From Zunongwangia pacifica (GTDB lineage Bacteria > Bacteroidota > Bacteroidia > Flavobacteriales > Flavobacteriaceae), in assembly GCF_023499215.1 (NCBI RefSeq), contig NZ_JAKHSK010000037.1:1-50191 (forward strand): a stretch of 50,191 nt of DNA. Direction: 5' to 3'. The translations under genes were made by a program, and so were the position numbers. Below, one piece after another: positions 32,662-42,350 of this stretch (its first letter is position 1; each line of letters starts with the position of its first letter). Below the pieces are notes generated by a model. The model saw only the letters and a list, made by a program, of their open reading frames with translations, did no database searches and had not been told where the DNA came from.

Positions 32662-32745
32662 TGTCATTCTGAACTCGTTTCAGAATCTCATCTATATATT
32701 TTTCTAAAATACAATAAGAGATTCCGTGTCAAGCACGGAATGACA
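32662..32745. repeat. Double-hairpin dispersed repeat, copy B
   Basis: TGTCA and TGACA bracket two hairpins, ATTCTGAA/TTCAGAAT (32666-32686) and ATTCCGTG/CACGGAAT (32721-32741). It is the second copy of the element at 13545-13625. Stem bases that differ between copies change in pairs, keeping the hairpins. Confidence 0.75.
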
Positions 32746-32785
32746 AAATAAAGTAGAACTAAATTATAATTATAATAACCAAAGC

Positions 32786-34480
32786 ATGAAGAAATTATTA
32801 AGTTTTCTTTTCGTATTTATAAGCCTTTCCAGTAGCATTTATGCTAATGAGATGATCGATGTAATTAACACCTTTAGAGCCGATAAATTTGCGTTAAGAC
32901 GTACTTATACCATGCGTGAATCTAAAGAATACTACGAGCGTTACAATCAATTTTATACCGATTGGGAAGCCAAACTGAAAAATATCGATTTTAACGGATT
33001 ATCGAAGGATGGAAAAGCCGATTATGTACTTTTAAGAAACCTGATCGCAAAGGAGGAATATCTGCTTAATCAGGATTACGCAGCTTTTCAAGAAGTAGCT
33101 TCAGTAGTCGATTTTGCAGATAATTTGTATGCTTTTATTCAGCAAAGAAGAAGAGGAACCCAGCCAGATGCCAAAGTATTGGCGATGACTTTTAATGAGG
33201 CTGAAAAGAGCATTTCAGAAAAAATAAAAGTGCTTAAAAACAACGAATTTAAGGATTGGTTGAAGGCTGAAAAGGCTGCAGCGATTATTTCTTCGCTTCA
33301 ACGTGGTTTAAGTGAAGCTTATAATTTTTATTATGATTACGATCCAGATTTTACCTGGTGGATGAAGACTCCGTATGCCTCTTTAGATCAAAAATTGAAG
33401 GAATATGCCGAATTTCTTATTGAACATTATTCCAAAGAGAGTCAGAAGGATGATGGCAGCGGAATTATAGGGAAACCGGTTGGTAGAAAAACGCTGATCA
33501 AAAACCTGGAATATGAGTTTATTCCTTATACGCCAGAAGAACTAATCGAAACCGCTGAAAAGCAATTTGACTGGTGTAAAACCGAAATGATTAAAGCTGC
33601 TAAGGAAATGGGCTATGGTGAAGATTGGAAAGCAGCCTTAGAGCATGTAAAAAATACGTATGTAGCGCCAGGTAAACAGCCAGAAGCGATTAATGATTTA
33701 TATGAACATTCCGTAGATTTTATTGAAGAACGTGATCTTATTACGATTCCGGAACTGGCTAAAGAAACCTGGGGAATGATTATGATGACCCCGGAACGGC
33801 AAAAAGTGAATCCGTTTTTTACCGGTGGTTGGGAAATTAGTATTTCGTATCCAACAGAAGGTATGGAGCACGACGATAAATTAATGAGCATGCGTGGTAA
33901 TAATCCCAATTTCTCATTCCCTACCGTACAGCACGAATTGCATCCCGGACATAATCTTCAGTTTTATATGAATCAGCGGAATAAACCTTACCGTAGTTCG
34001 TTTGATACTCCATTCTGGATGGAAGGCTGGGCGTTGTATTGGGAAATTTTGTTGTGGAATAAGGATTTTCCAAGAACTCCAGAAGAAAAAATGGGAATGC
34101 TTTTTTGGAGAATTCACCGTTGTGCAAGAATCATTTTCTCTTTAAAATATCAGTTGGGAGAATGGACTCCGCAACAGTGTATAGACATGTTAGTAAACAA
34201 AGTAGGGCATGAGTATGCCAATGCTGAAGCTGAAGTCCGCCGGTCTTTTGCGACATCGTACACCCCGCCATTATATCAATTAGCTTATATGATCGGCGGA
34301 CTTCAGTTTTATGCCATGCGAAAGGAGCTTTTAGAAAAGGGATGGACAGAAAAACAATTTCATGATCGCGTTATGAAAGAGAATATCATGCCGGTATCCG
34401 TGCTGCGGTTATTGTTAGAAGATAAGGACATTCCTAAAAATTATAACGCCGACTGGAAATTCTCTACCGATTTTAAATAA
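32786..34480 (+). CDS. DUF885-family putative metallopeptidase, exported
   Basis: The protein is 564 residues with a short signal peptide (cleavage near SIYA). It is of the largely helical DUF885 family. The zincin-like motif HELHPGH lies at residues 383-389 and a second acidic motif EGWALYWE at 413-420, the pattern of a metal site with a downstream Glu ligand. The members are generally thought to be metal-dependent carboxypeptidase-like enzymes, but the substrate is not established. Between GH127 and GH51 in a Pro/Hyp block, a role in cutting glycopeptide backbones is plausible but inferred. Confidence 0.8.
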   Translation: MKKLLSFLFVFISLSSSIYANEMIDVINTFRADKFALRRTYTMRESKEYYERYNQFYTDWEAKLKNIDFNGLSKDGKADYVLLRNLIAKEEYLLNQDYAAFQEVASVVDFADNLYAFIQQRRRGTQPDAKVLAMTFNEAEKSISEKIKVLKNNEFKDWLKAEKAAAIISSLQRGLSEAYNFYYDYDPDFTWWMKTPYASLDQKLKEYAEFLIEHYSKESQKDDGSGIIGKPVGRKTLIKNLEYEFIPYTPEELIETAEKQFDWCKTEMIKAAKEMGYGEDWKAALEHVKNTYVAPGKQPEAINDLYEHSVDFIEERDLITIPELAKETWGMIMMTPERQKVNPFFTGGWEISISYPTEGMEHDDKLMSMRGNNPNFSFPTVQHELHPGHNLQFYMNQRNKPYRSSFDTPFWMEGWALYWEILLWNKDFPRTPEEKMGMLFWRIHRCARIIFSLKYQLGEWTPQQCIDMLVNKVGHEYANAEAEVRRSFATSYTPPLYQLAYMIGGLQFYAMRKELLEKGWTEKQFHDRVMKENIMPVSVLRLLLEDKDIPKNYNADWKFSTDFK

Positions 34481-34500
34481 AAGCCCCTTAAACCTACTAC

Positions 34501-36819
34501 ATGAAAAAATTTAAAGGAATTTTTCTTCTACTTCTGGTCTGTACGATCTACTCTTGCGGCAAGGATAAAAACGAAATTTTATTATCGCCTGTAAAAAATG
34601 CAGTGGTAAAAGAAAGCGACTGGCAGTACGAACCCTGGAGTGCACCGGTACATTACAGTGATACGGCTTCAGATCAATACAATTCGCAGGTGCTTATCCT
34701 TTCTTCAGATACCTTAACGGCTGAACGTTGGTTTAAAAAAATAGAGGTAAAACCTTTTGCCACTTATAAAGTGACCGGTTATGTAAAAACTGAAGGTGTA
34801 GAAGGCGAAAGCGCACAAAGTGGCGCCGGATTACGATTAGGAAAATTCGAATTTACCGGAGACACCATTTTTAAAGGTGATACCGATTGGACAAAAGTGG
34901 AAATGGAATTCTCTACCACAATGGACGATAGCTTTTTGTTGGAATTGTTATTGGGAAAACAAGGACAGGCCAAAGGGAAAGTTTATTTTGATCATTTTCA
35001 GTTAGAAGAAATTTCAGCTAAAGAATTAAAGCCTGCAATTACGGTACACCTGGATAAAAAATTAGATCCTATGTCGCCCTATATCTATGGGCAGTTTATA
35101 GAACATATGGGAAAATCTATTTACGGTGGGATGTGGGCAGAGATGCTGGACGATCGCAAATTTTATTATGTTCCCGGCACCAAATTATCACCTTGGGAAA
35201 CGGCTGTAGATACCAATTTGGTTACCATCGATAGTTCGTATGCGTATTCAAAAGGAAAATTACCGGTGTATCAGGTAGAAAATAATTTAAGCTTAAAACA
35301 ACAAAAATTAGCCCTTGTTTCTGGCAAAACTTATGAAGGCCGATTGGTTTTTAAAGGAAATGGCATCAAAAAAGTTACGATTTCTTTAAACGGAACTAAG
35401 GAGAGTTTTGAAGTTTCAGGAACTGATTTTCAGAAAATAGCTTTTGAGTTTTCTTCGGAAGAAACCAGCGATAATGCTGTTTTAGAAATTGCTTTTGAAG
35501 GAAATGGAAAACTAACTTTAGCTGCAGTTTCTTTAATGCCAAGCGACAATATTGAAGGATACCGCCCTGAAGTAATCGAATTAATGAAGCAGTTAGATGC
35601 TCCGATCTATAGATGGCCCGGTGGAAATTTTGTTTCAGGTTACGACTGGAAAGATGGAATTGGTGATCCCGATAAGCGCCCCACCAAATTTGAGCGTGCC
35701 TGGAATGGTTTGGAATATAACGATGTTGGTGTACACGAATTTATGGAACTTTGTGAGATTTTAGACACCAAAGCAAATATTGCCGTAAACACCGGTTTGG
35801 GAACCGCTGAGCTAGCTGCGGAGGAAGTGGAATATTTTAACGGAGCGGTCTCTACAAAAATGGGACAATGGAGAGCTGAAAACGGGCATCCAGCACCTTA
35901 CGATGTGAAACTTTGGGCCGTAGGAAACGAAATGTTTGGGGACTGGCAGTTAGGGCACATGCCTATCGAAGATTATGTGAAAAAGCATAATAAGGTGGCT
36001 AAAGCAATGTGGGCGGTAGATCCCGATATCGATCTTATCGCTGTGGGATATCCCGGAAAATGGAATGATATGATGTACAAGAATTGTGCAGATTACATGA
36101 CCTTTATAAGTGAACATTTTTATAAGCAAAACTGGCATGCCGGTGGGTTATTAACCCACGTGAACCAGATGCCTGAGGTGATTTCGGCTGTTGCTGAAGA
36201 GCACCGAAGAGCGCGTAGGGAAATTCCCGGAATAGCAGAAAAGAATATCAAAATTGCTATGGATGAGTGGAATTACTGGTACGGTCCACATGTGTATGGA
36301 TTATTGGGGACACGTTATTTTTTAAGGGATGCGTTAGGTATCGCTGCCGGATTGAATGAATTCTCTCGCCAGTCGGATATTTATTATATGGCGAATTATG
36401 CACAAACCGTAAATGTAATTGGCGCGATAAAAACCACCAAAACAGATGCCTGGTTAGAAGGCACGGGACTGGTGTTAAAATTATATCGCAAGGAATTTGG
36501 TACGCAGCCGGTTGAATTTACCGGATCGCCAGAACCTTTAGATGTTTCAGCTACTTTAACAGAAGATGGTGAATTTCTTACAATTTCAGTGGTAAATGCG
36601 ACTCATCAAAAGCAGTTTTTAAAATTAAATGGTTTTTCAGAAGGTATAGCCACTTCAGGAGAAGCTTTTATTATTTCAGGAGAACATGATATGGTTTTTA
36701 ATGATGAAGAACATAAAGACCGCATCAGCATTAGAAAAGCGGATATAGAAATTTTAGAAAATAGTATGAAGATTCCGAAGGAAAGTGCAGGAATCTATAA
36801 ATTTAAAGTGATTAAATAA
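34501..36819 (+). CDS. GH51 alpha-L-arabinofuranosidase lipoprotein
   Basis: The protein is 772 residues. The lipobox IYSCG gives a lipidated Cys at about residue 19, so it is membrane-anchored. A CBM-like beta-sandwich lies at about 25-175, then the GH51 TIM barrel and C-terminal beta domain. The acid/base E477 is in AVGNEMFGD and the nucleophile E589 is in AMDEWNYWYG. It removes alpha-L-arabinofuranose, such as the terminal alpha-1,3-Araf on extensin-type Hyp-Ara4 chains. It starts 20 bases after the DUF885 gene. Confidence 0.93.
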   Translation: MKKFKGIFLLLLVCTIYSCGKDKNEILLSPVKNAVVKESDWQYEPWSAPVHYSDTASDQYNSQVLILSSDTLTAERWFKKIEVKPFATYKVTGYVKTEGVEGESAQSGAGLRLGKFEFTGDTIFKGDTDWTKVEMEFSTTMDDSFLLELLLGKQGQAKGKVYFDHFQLEEISAKELKPAITVHLDKKLDPMSPYIYGQFIEHMGKSIYGGMWAEMLDDRKFYYVPGTKLSPWETAVDTNLVTIDSSYAYSKGKLPVYQVENNLSLKQQKLALVSGKTYEGRLVFKGNGIKKVTISLNGTKESFEVSGTDFQKIAFEFSSEETSDNAVLEIAFEGNGKLTLAAVSLMPSDNIEGYRPEVIELMKQLDAPIYRWPGGNFVSGYDWKDGIGDPDKRPTKFERAWNGLEYNDVGVHEFMELCEILDTKANIAVNTGLGTAELAAEEVEYFNGAVSTKMGQWRAENGHPAPYDVKLWAVGNEMFGDWQLGHMPIEDYVKKHNKVAKAMWAVDPDIDLIAVGYPGKWNDMMYKNCADYMTFISEHFYKQNWHAGGLLTHVNQMPEVISAVAEEHRRARREIPGIAEKNIKIAMDEWNYWYGPHVYGLLGTRYFLRDALGIAAGLNEFSRQSDIYYMANYAQTVNVIGAIKTTKTDAWLEGTGLVLKLYRKEFGTQPVEFTGSPEPLDVSATLTEDGEFLTISVVNATHQKQFLKLNGFSEGIATSGEAFIISGEHDMVFNDEEHKDRISIRKADIEILENSMKIPKESAGIYKFKVIK

Positions 36820-36901
36820 TTCGGTAATTCAAATAAGCATAAACAAGTGGTAAGTCGGGATTGTATATTTTTGATTGCAATTCCTGATAATTGAGCAAAC
36901 A

Positions 36902-39598
36902 ATGAACATGAGAACTAAATTACAAACATTACTGTTGTTGTTTTTAATAACGGCAGCAGTGAATGCACAGGAAAAATCAACGTATTGGGATAACCTTAAA
37001 GACCGGGAATCTACTTTGGGACTAGAAGATGGTTTTACAACATTTAAAACCGATGAGTTTACCTTAAAACTGGTCAATGCTTCACAAACGGTAGCCGGAT
37101 TATATCCAAATTCAGATCTCGATTTTGATTTTACTCCGGGCGAGCGAATCGAAATTCGTGATAAAGATGGCATTTATTATATAGGCGATCTAAACTTTAG
37201 AATTAAAGGAGAGGATGGCGAATGGAAATCGTTTTCAACCGCTAAAAACCGAAAAAAAGTAGAAGCCTTATCGGTTTCGGGTCATGTTTTAACAGCGGCA
37301 GATTTAAGTAATACGTTAGGAAAAGATAATCCGCTTACTATTAAAAGATATTACGAGAAAAAAGATGGCGCGTTGGTTTTACGCTTTGAGATTACAAATC
37401 CAACAACTAAAACTATGGAAATCGGTGCTTTAGGGACACCAATGGCGTTTAATAATATTCTGGAAGGAAAACATCTGGATGAAACACATGCCGATAATGT
37501 ATTTTTTGATCCCTATATTGGTAATGATGCCGGTTATGTAGAAGTAAAGCATCTTACCGGAGAAGGACAGGTTTTACTGGTGTTGCCAGAGGAAAATATG
37601 CCTTTTGAGGCGTACCGTCCTTTAAATGATGATCCTACCACAAGGAGTATTGTATTTGAAGGAGTACATGAATGGATGGCATTGAGTAAAGCTTATGCCG
37701 AAAAGGAGTGGAAAGGAAAAGAACAGTGGAATAAACCGACGTCTTTGAATCTTGAAGCTGGAGAAACCAAAAATTTCGCATTGAAATTTGTACTGGCACC
37801 TGGTATTAAAGAAATTCAGAATCAATTAATCGAAGAAAAACGACCGGTAGCGGTTGGTGTACCGGGATATGTATTGCCAATGGATGTAAAAGGAAAGTTA
37901 TTCCTGAATTATCCGGAAGAAGTTGAAGCTATTTTAGTAGAACCTAAAAACGCGCTTAAAATTACTGAAATTGGTAAAAAAGGAGGCGGATTTACCGAAT
38001 ATCGGGTAGAAGGAAAAATTTGGGGGAGAAGTCGTGTCACGGTTGCTTATAGAGATGGTTTAGAACAAACGATTAATTATAAAGTGATAAAACCTGAAAC
38101 TGAGGTTGTAGATGATTTTGGTCATTTTTTAATGACCGAACAGTGGTTTGATGAACCCGATGAATTCTTTGGAAGAACAAACTCGGTGATCTCTTATGAT
38201 TATGAAGATAAAAAACAGATCACCCAGGACAGCCGCGCTTGGGTTGCCGGATTAAGTGATGAAGGTGGAGCCGGAAGCTGGTTGGGAGCAATGATGAAAC
38301 AACTTATTCAGCCAGAAAAAGCAGAGATTGAAAAGCTTCAGTTATTTATCGATGAAACACTTTGGGGCGGCATTCAGTATGATGAAGGAGAACGAAAATA
38401 CGGCGTTAAAAAAAGTGTTTTCTTTTATGAGCCGGATTCTTTACCAAAAGGAACGTATAACGACTCGATAAACTACAATACCTGGGCCGCGTGGAATAAA
38501 AAAGGAGCAGACGATCCCGGAAGATCCTACAACTATCCTCACGTTGCAGCAGCTTATTGGGTAATGTACCGTTTAGCCAGATATCACAGTGGTTTAGTTG
38601 ATAATCACGACTGGAAATGGTATTTGGAGCAGGCGTATTATACCTCTATTGCCATGTCTGATCTTGCACCATGGTATGCCGAATTTGGACAAATGGAAGG
38701 AACAGTTTTCTTAAACATTTTGAAAGATTTGCAAACTGAAGGTTTAACGGACATGGCGACGACACTGGAAGCTTCAATGAAGAAAAGGGCCGATCATTGG
38801 AAATCGCTAAACTATCCGTTTGGTAGTGAAATGCCGTGGGATTCTACCGGGCAGGAAGAAGTATTCATGTGGAGTGATTATTTTGGATATCAGCAAAAAG
38901 CCAATGTTACCTTAAATGCTATTCTTGCGTACATGCCGGTCATGCCGCACTGGGCGTATAATGGTAATGCACGTAGATACTGGGATTTTCTTTATGGAGG
39001 AAAATTATCCAGGGTAGAACGCCAAATTCATCATTACGGGTCAGGTTTAAATGCGATCCCTGTTTTAAAAGCCTATCGTGATCATCCCGATTTTTATTTA
39101 TTGAAAGTTGGCTATGGTGGAACTTTAGGAGCGATTTCGAATATAACTCAGGATGGTTTTGGATCTGCAGCGTTCCATTCCTATCCATCGACCATGAGAA
39201 TCGATTATTTGTCGGGGGATTATGGATCTAACTTTTTTGGTTACGCGATAAATACCGCAACGTATATCACAAAGAATGAAGATCTGGGATGGCTTTCTTT
39301 TGGTGGAAATATCGAGGAGAACGATGATGAAATAAAAGTAGTGCTGACAACAGCAGCAAAAAGTAAAATTTATTTTGAACCAAAACAATTATGGTTAACT
39401 TTAGATGCAGGTACTTTTAAAGCCTTGATTTACAATAAATCATCTGAAGAAATCGAGTTGATTTTAAATGAAAAAACTGAGGATAGCCCACAAGCTTACT
39501 TAAGATCGAATAAAGAACTTGATCTTAAATTTGATAAAATGAATGGAGCTTTTAAAATTCCTTTGAAAAAGAAATCTATTTCAATTAGTATAGAATAA
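36902..39598 (+). CDS. Large exported protein, probably DUF5695 family, candidate glycoside hydrolase
   Basis: The protein is about 898 residues from the ATG at 36902 (MNMRTKLQTLLLLFLITAAV, cleavage near NAQ). An earlier ATG at 36875 would add nine residues before the signal. The N-terminal beta-sandwich-like part (about 20-330) is followed by a helical region with SYNYPHVAAAYWVMYRLARY, 'AWNKKGADDPGR' and AFHSYPSTMRIDYLSGDYG. It ends in a beta-rich tail. A beta-sandwich plus (alpha/alpha)6 toroid plan is common to several glycoside hydrolases. The match to DUF5695 is by memory of the motif and is not certain. No activity is known to me. It is the last gene of the block and is followed by a terminator. 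Confidence 0.6.
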   Translation: MNMRTKLQTLLLLFLITAAVNAQEKSTYWDNLKDRESTLGLEDGFTTFKTDEFTLKLVNASQTVAGLYPNSDLDFDFTPGERIEIRDKDGIYYIGDLNFRIKGEDGEWKSFSTAKNRKKVEALSVSGHVLTAADLSNTLGKDNPLTIKRYYEKKDGALVLRFEITNPTTKTMEIGALGTPMAFNNILEGKHLDETHADNVFFDPYIGNDAGYVEVKHLTGEGQVLLVLPEENMPFEAYRPLNDDPTTRSIVFEGVHEWMALSKAYAEKEWKGKEQWNKPTSLNLEAGETKNFALKFVLAPGIKEIQNQLIEEKRPVAVGVPGYVLPMDVKGKLFLNYPEEVEAILVEPKNALKITEIGKKGGGFTEYRVEGKIWGRSRVTVAYRDGLEQTINYKVIKPETEVVDDFGHFLMTEQWFDEPDEFFGRTNSVISYDYEDKKQITQDSRAWVAGLSDEGGAGSWLGAMMKQLIQPEKAEIEKLQLFIDETLWGGIQYDEGERKYGVKKSVFFYEPDSLPKGTYNDSINYNTWAAWNKKGADDPGRSYNYPHVAAAYWVMYRLARYHSGLVDNHDWKWYLEQAYYTSIAMSDLAPWYAEFGQMEGTVFLNILKDLQTEGLTDMATTLEASMKKRADHWKSLNYPFGSEMPWDSTGQEEVFMWSDYFGYQQKANVTLNAILAYMPVMPHWAYNGNARRYWDFLYGGKLSRVERQIHHYGSGLNAIPVLKAYRDHPDFYLLKVGYGGTLGAISNITQDGFGSAAFHSYPSTMRIDYLSGDYGSNFFGYAINTATYITKNEDLGWLSFGGNIEENDDEIKVVLTTAAKSKIYFEPKQLWLTLDAGTFKALIYNKSSEEIELILNEKTEDSPQAYLRSNKELDLKFDKMNGAFKIPLKKKSISISIE

Positions 39599-39650
39599 GT
39601 AGTTTACTAGTTATTCTATATAGTTTTAATTGTTTTTCGATATGTTGAAA

Positions 39651-39676
39651 AGAGAGGTTTTCGCCTCTCTTTTTTT
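39651..39676. terminator. Bidirectional terminator ending the block
   Basis: AGAGAGG pairs with CCTCTCT around a six-base loop, followed by TTTTTT. The A run on the left also suits the minus-strand gene at 39693-39944, which ends here. Confidence 0.9.
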
Positions 39677-39692
39677 ATAAAGTAATTTGAAA

Positions 39693-39944
39693 TTATTTAT
39701 CCTTTAAGTTATCCGCTTCTGGAGAAGAATAAGGATAGCTTAAAATCTTTAGAATCCCTCTTTTTCGTATTAATTTAAATATGCTGTATGCTATCCATAA
39801 ACTTAAGATGGAGATAGCTCCTAAAGCCAGAATACCATAAATATTCGGGAAAGCATCGTATAAAGAAAGGCCTAAAAAAAGAAATGGTAAAATAGATAAA
39901 ATCGCAAGTATACCACCTATAAGGGATCTAAAAAATAATTTCAT
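39693..39944 (-). CDS. Small membrane protein
   Basis: This 83-residue protein has two membrane helices (about residues 5-30 and 36-60) and a charged C-terminal tail (RKRGILKILSYPYSSPEADN). No family is recognised. The hydrophobic pattern and its own place before a shared terminator support a real gene rather than a shadow frame. Function unknown. Confidence 0.5.
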   Translation of the reverse strand: MKLFFRSLIGGILAILSILPFLFLGLSLYDAFPNIYGILALGAISILSLWIAYSIFKLIRKRGILKILSYPYSSPEADNLKDK

Positions 39945-40129
39945 TATTGAATTTACTCTTAACAGTTATATTCATTAAAGTTAAAGAAATGATGACTTAA
40001 AGCTTTAACCTGAGTTTAATTTAAAAAAATCTGGGAGACTGAATAAAGATCTTTGTAAAAGTTTTATATCGAAGACTTTATTTCTGATATAAGTCTTTTT
40101 TTATTTTAAATACACTTTGGGAAAGTCCT

Positions 40130-40471
40130 TTAAAAGCTACAATTTGATGTTACTACTGTATTCTCGTCGATTATTTCTGAAATTTGTTCTAATTCTTCAG
40201 GAATGTCATCGATACAAACTTCAGCAATAAAAGGATAGTTTTGCATACCTGAATTTCCGATGTCATTGGCTGAAAGCTTAGTTAATACTGAACCGTTTTT
40301 CAGAATTAATTTAGCGATAGTATTTTCTGAAATATCAAGTTCTTCTAATTTTTGCAGACAGTGAAAATCGAATACATCGGGTTCACCGCCTTCCAGATAA
40401 CGCATATTTAATTTTTTGATTGAAGGTACCTCACAAAAATCGACAATAAGAAAAATATTTTTACTGTTCAT
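40130..40471 (-). CDS. Small leucine-rich hypothetical protein
   Basis: This 113-residue soluble protein contains short leucine-rich-repeat-like units, including LQKLEELDISENTIAKLILK and VLTKLSANDIGNSG. It has no signal peptide. An acidic C-terminal half follows. LRR-like fragments usually bind proteins, but nothing in the surroundings points to a partner. It may be a remnant of a longer LRR gene. Confidence 0.5.
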   Translation of the reverse strand: MNSKNIFLIVDFCEVPSIKKLNMRYLEGGEPDVFDFHCLQKLEELDISENTIAKLILKNGSVLTKLSANDIGNSGMQNYPFIAEVCIDDIPEELEQISEIIDENTVVTSNCSF

Positions 40472-40737
40472 TTTGGTTCATTTCATCATTAAGCTTATTG
40501 GTTGAATTCACTTCAAACTATTGCATTTACATGTTACCAAATTAAGAGAACCTAAAATTTAGACCTTACCGATACTATTAATTTTGTAAACATTTCTAGA
40601 CAACATTTAGAAAATTTAATTAGTAAAAGTATAACAAGAATACTAATAAGCGTAAAAACAATGAATTTTAATGATTTTTATCATCTTTTTGGGATCTATT
40701 TCGAAATATTTTTGGGCAATAATAAAATTTAGAAATT

Positions 40738-41385
40738 ATGAGAAGATTAGTATTTACAACAATTGCTGCATTATTGCTTAGTTTTTCGTTTCAGGCTCAG
40801 GAAAGTGAAGGCGCTAAAGATAATCCATGGCAATTTAGGTTAAGAGGAGTAGTGGTTTCACCAGATGAAAAAGCTTCTATAGAGGCGATAGGTGGGGATG
40901 CCGATATTTCTACTTCTGTTATTCCTGAATTAGATATTACTTATTTTTTTACTAAAAACTGGTCGTTGGAACTTATACTTGGAACGACAAAACACGATGT
41001 GGAAGCCGTAAATACCGCTGCAGGAAATATCGATTTAGGAAGTGTTTGGTTATTACCGCCAACTCTTACTTTTCAATATCACTTAACTGAATTGGGTAAT
41101 TTTAAACCCTATATCGGAGCTGGTGTGAACTATACTATTTTTTATAGCGTAGATGAAGGTCCTGTGGCAGATGATTTAGATTATGATAACAGTTTTGGCT
41201 TTGCCGGACAGTTAGGTTTTGATTATATGATTAGTGATAAGTGGTTTATTAACCTGGATGTTAAAAAGTTATTCCTACAAACCGATGTTACGGTGAATGC
41301 CACTTCTGCTTTAGATGCTACCGTTGGAGCCGATGTAGATATTAATCCGTGGCTTTTTGGATTAGGTTTTGGTGTTAAACTTTAA
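40738..41385 (+). CDS. OmpW-family outer-membrane beta-barrel
   Basis: The protein is 215 residues with a signal peptide (cleavage near SFQAQ), followed by an eight-stranded barrel pattern that ends in FGLGFGVKL. The blocks NPWQFRLRGVVVSPD, VIPELDITYFFTKNWSLELI and FKPYIGAGVNYTIF match OmpW, a small outer-membrane barrel that passes hydrophobic molecules. It appears to stand alone, with a 266-base upstream gap containing no recognised gene. Confidence 0.88.
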   Translation: MRRLVFTTIAALLLSFSFQAQESEGAKDNPWQFRLRGVVVSPDEKASIEAIGGDADISTSVIPELDITYFFTKNWSLELILGTTKHDVEAVNTAAGNIDLGSVWLLPPTLTFQYHLTELGNFKPYIGAGVNYTIFYSVDEGPVADDLDYDNSFGFAGQLGFDYMISDKWFINLDVKKLFLQTDVTVNATSALDATVGADVDINPWLFGLGFGVKL

Positions 41386-41473
41386 TCTTTTATCAAGGTT
41401 TAATTTGTACAATAATCCAGTTCCAAACTCTTGGATACCTGGAAATAATGAAAAGGTTTTTCTAATTATGCAT

Positions 41474-41496
41474 ACCTCGGGGCAAGCCCCGGGGGT
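41474..41496. repeat. GC-rich intergenic hairpin repeat
   Basis: ACCTCGGGGC / AAG / CCCCGGGGGT makes a short strong hairpin. Hairpins of this kind recur in flavobacterial intergenic spaces. It lies in the 245-base gap between OmpW and the convergent LytTR gene, with no real open frame. Confidence 0.6.
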
Positions 41497-41630
41497 CTTT
41501 GGATTATACTTATTTTATTTAGAAGTGAAAGGCTGTTCTAAAAGATGTAGAAGTTGTAATTTTAAAATTATAATCATTACAATCTCCACATTATTTATGG
41601 CAGCTTTTCTGCTTTTTTAATAGTCACGCA

Positions 41631-42350
41631 TTAATTAGTAGCTATTGCATCATAAAATGCTTTACGGTAGACCTCACCCAGTGCAATAGTAATTCCAGCT
41701 ATCCTGATACGGTTTCGCTGAATGCTTTCTATTTTGTTAATCGATACGATATAAGATTTATGAACTCGAATAAATTGATGGGTTGGCAACTGCTCTTCAA
41801 TTTTTTTCATCGTTTGGAGGCTTGTGATCTTTTCATCAGTGGTATAAATGCTTAGGTAATTCTGTAATCCCTTTACATAGAGTATCTCATCTAAATGCAC
41901 TCTAACGAGTTTATACTCTGTTTTTACAAAAATATCGCTCACAATCTTTTTAGTCTCGGTTTCCGAAGTTTTAACATCATCTTTTTCAGCTAAACCTTTC
42001 AATATCAGCTGTGCTTTCTCAATCGCTTTATAAAAACGCTCAAAAGAAACAGGTTTTAGCAGATAATCCACTGCATCATGATCAAAACCTTCTAGTGCAT
42101 AATCAGCATAAGCAGTGGTTAATATCACTAAACATTTTCCTTTTACAATCTTCATAAACTGTATACCACTTAGTTCAGGCATCTGGATATCAAGAAATAC
42201 AAGGTCAACCTCTCCCTCTAATACTTTATTTAAAGCTTCTAACGGGTTGTCTGTACTAAAAGTTAAATGAAGTACAGGTATTTTTGCAATATAATGTGTT
42301 AAAACATCAATGGCCAAAGGTTTATCATCCACAACCATACATTTAATCAT
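41631..42350 (-). CDS. LytTR response regulator
   Basis: The protein is 239 residues. The receiver domain carries the phospho-acceptor D54 in VFLDIQMPE, the acidic pair DD at 8-9, Thr in LTTAYA and Lys in YLLKPVSF. A C-terminal LytTR DNA-binding domain (about 135-235) has the usual HQFIRVHKSYIVSINKIE stretch. It binds promoter DNA when phosphorylated by the kinase encoded upstream, with which it overlaps by 8 bases. Confidence 0.93.
   Translation of the reverse strand: MIKCMVVDDKPLAIDVLTHYIAKIPVLHLTFSTDNPLEALNKVLEGEVDLVFLDIQMPELSGIQFMKIVKGKCLVILTTAYADYALEGFDHDAVDYLLKPVSFERFYKAIEKAQLILKGLAEKDDVKTSETETKKIVSDIFVKTEYKLVRVHLDEILYVKGLQNYLSIYTTDEKITSLQTMKKIEEQLPTHQFIRVHKSYIVSINKIESIQRNRIRIAGITIALGEVYRKAFYDAIATN

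Noticed and set aside
41369-41620. 83-residue frame after OmpW
   Set aside because: It overlaps the OmpW end in another frame and runs through a GC hairpin repeat; no domain, no usual start context.
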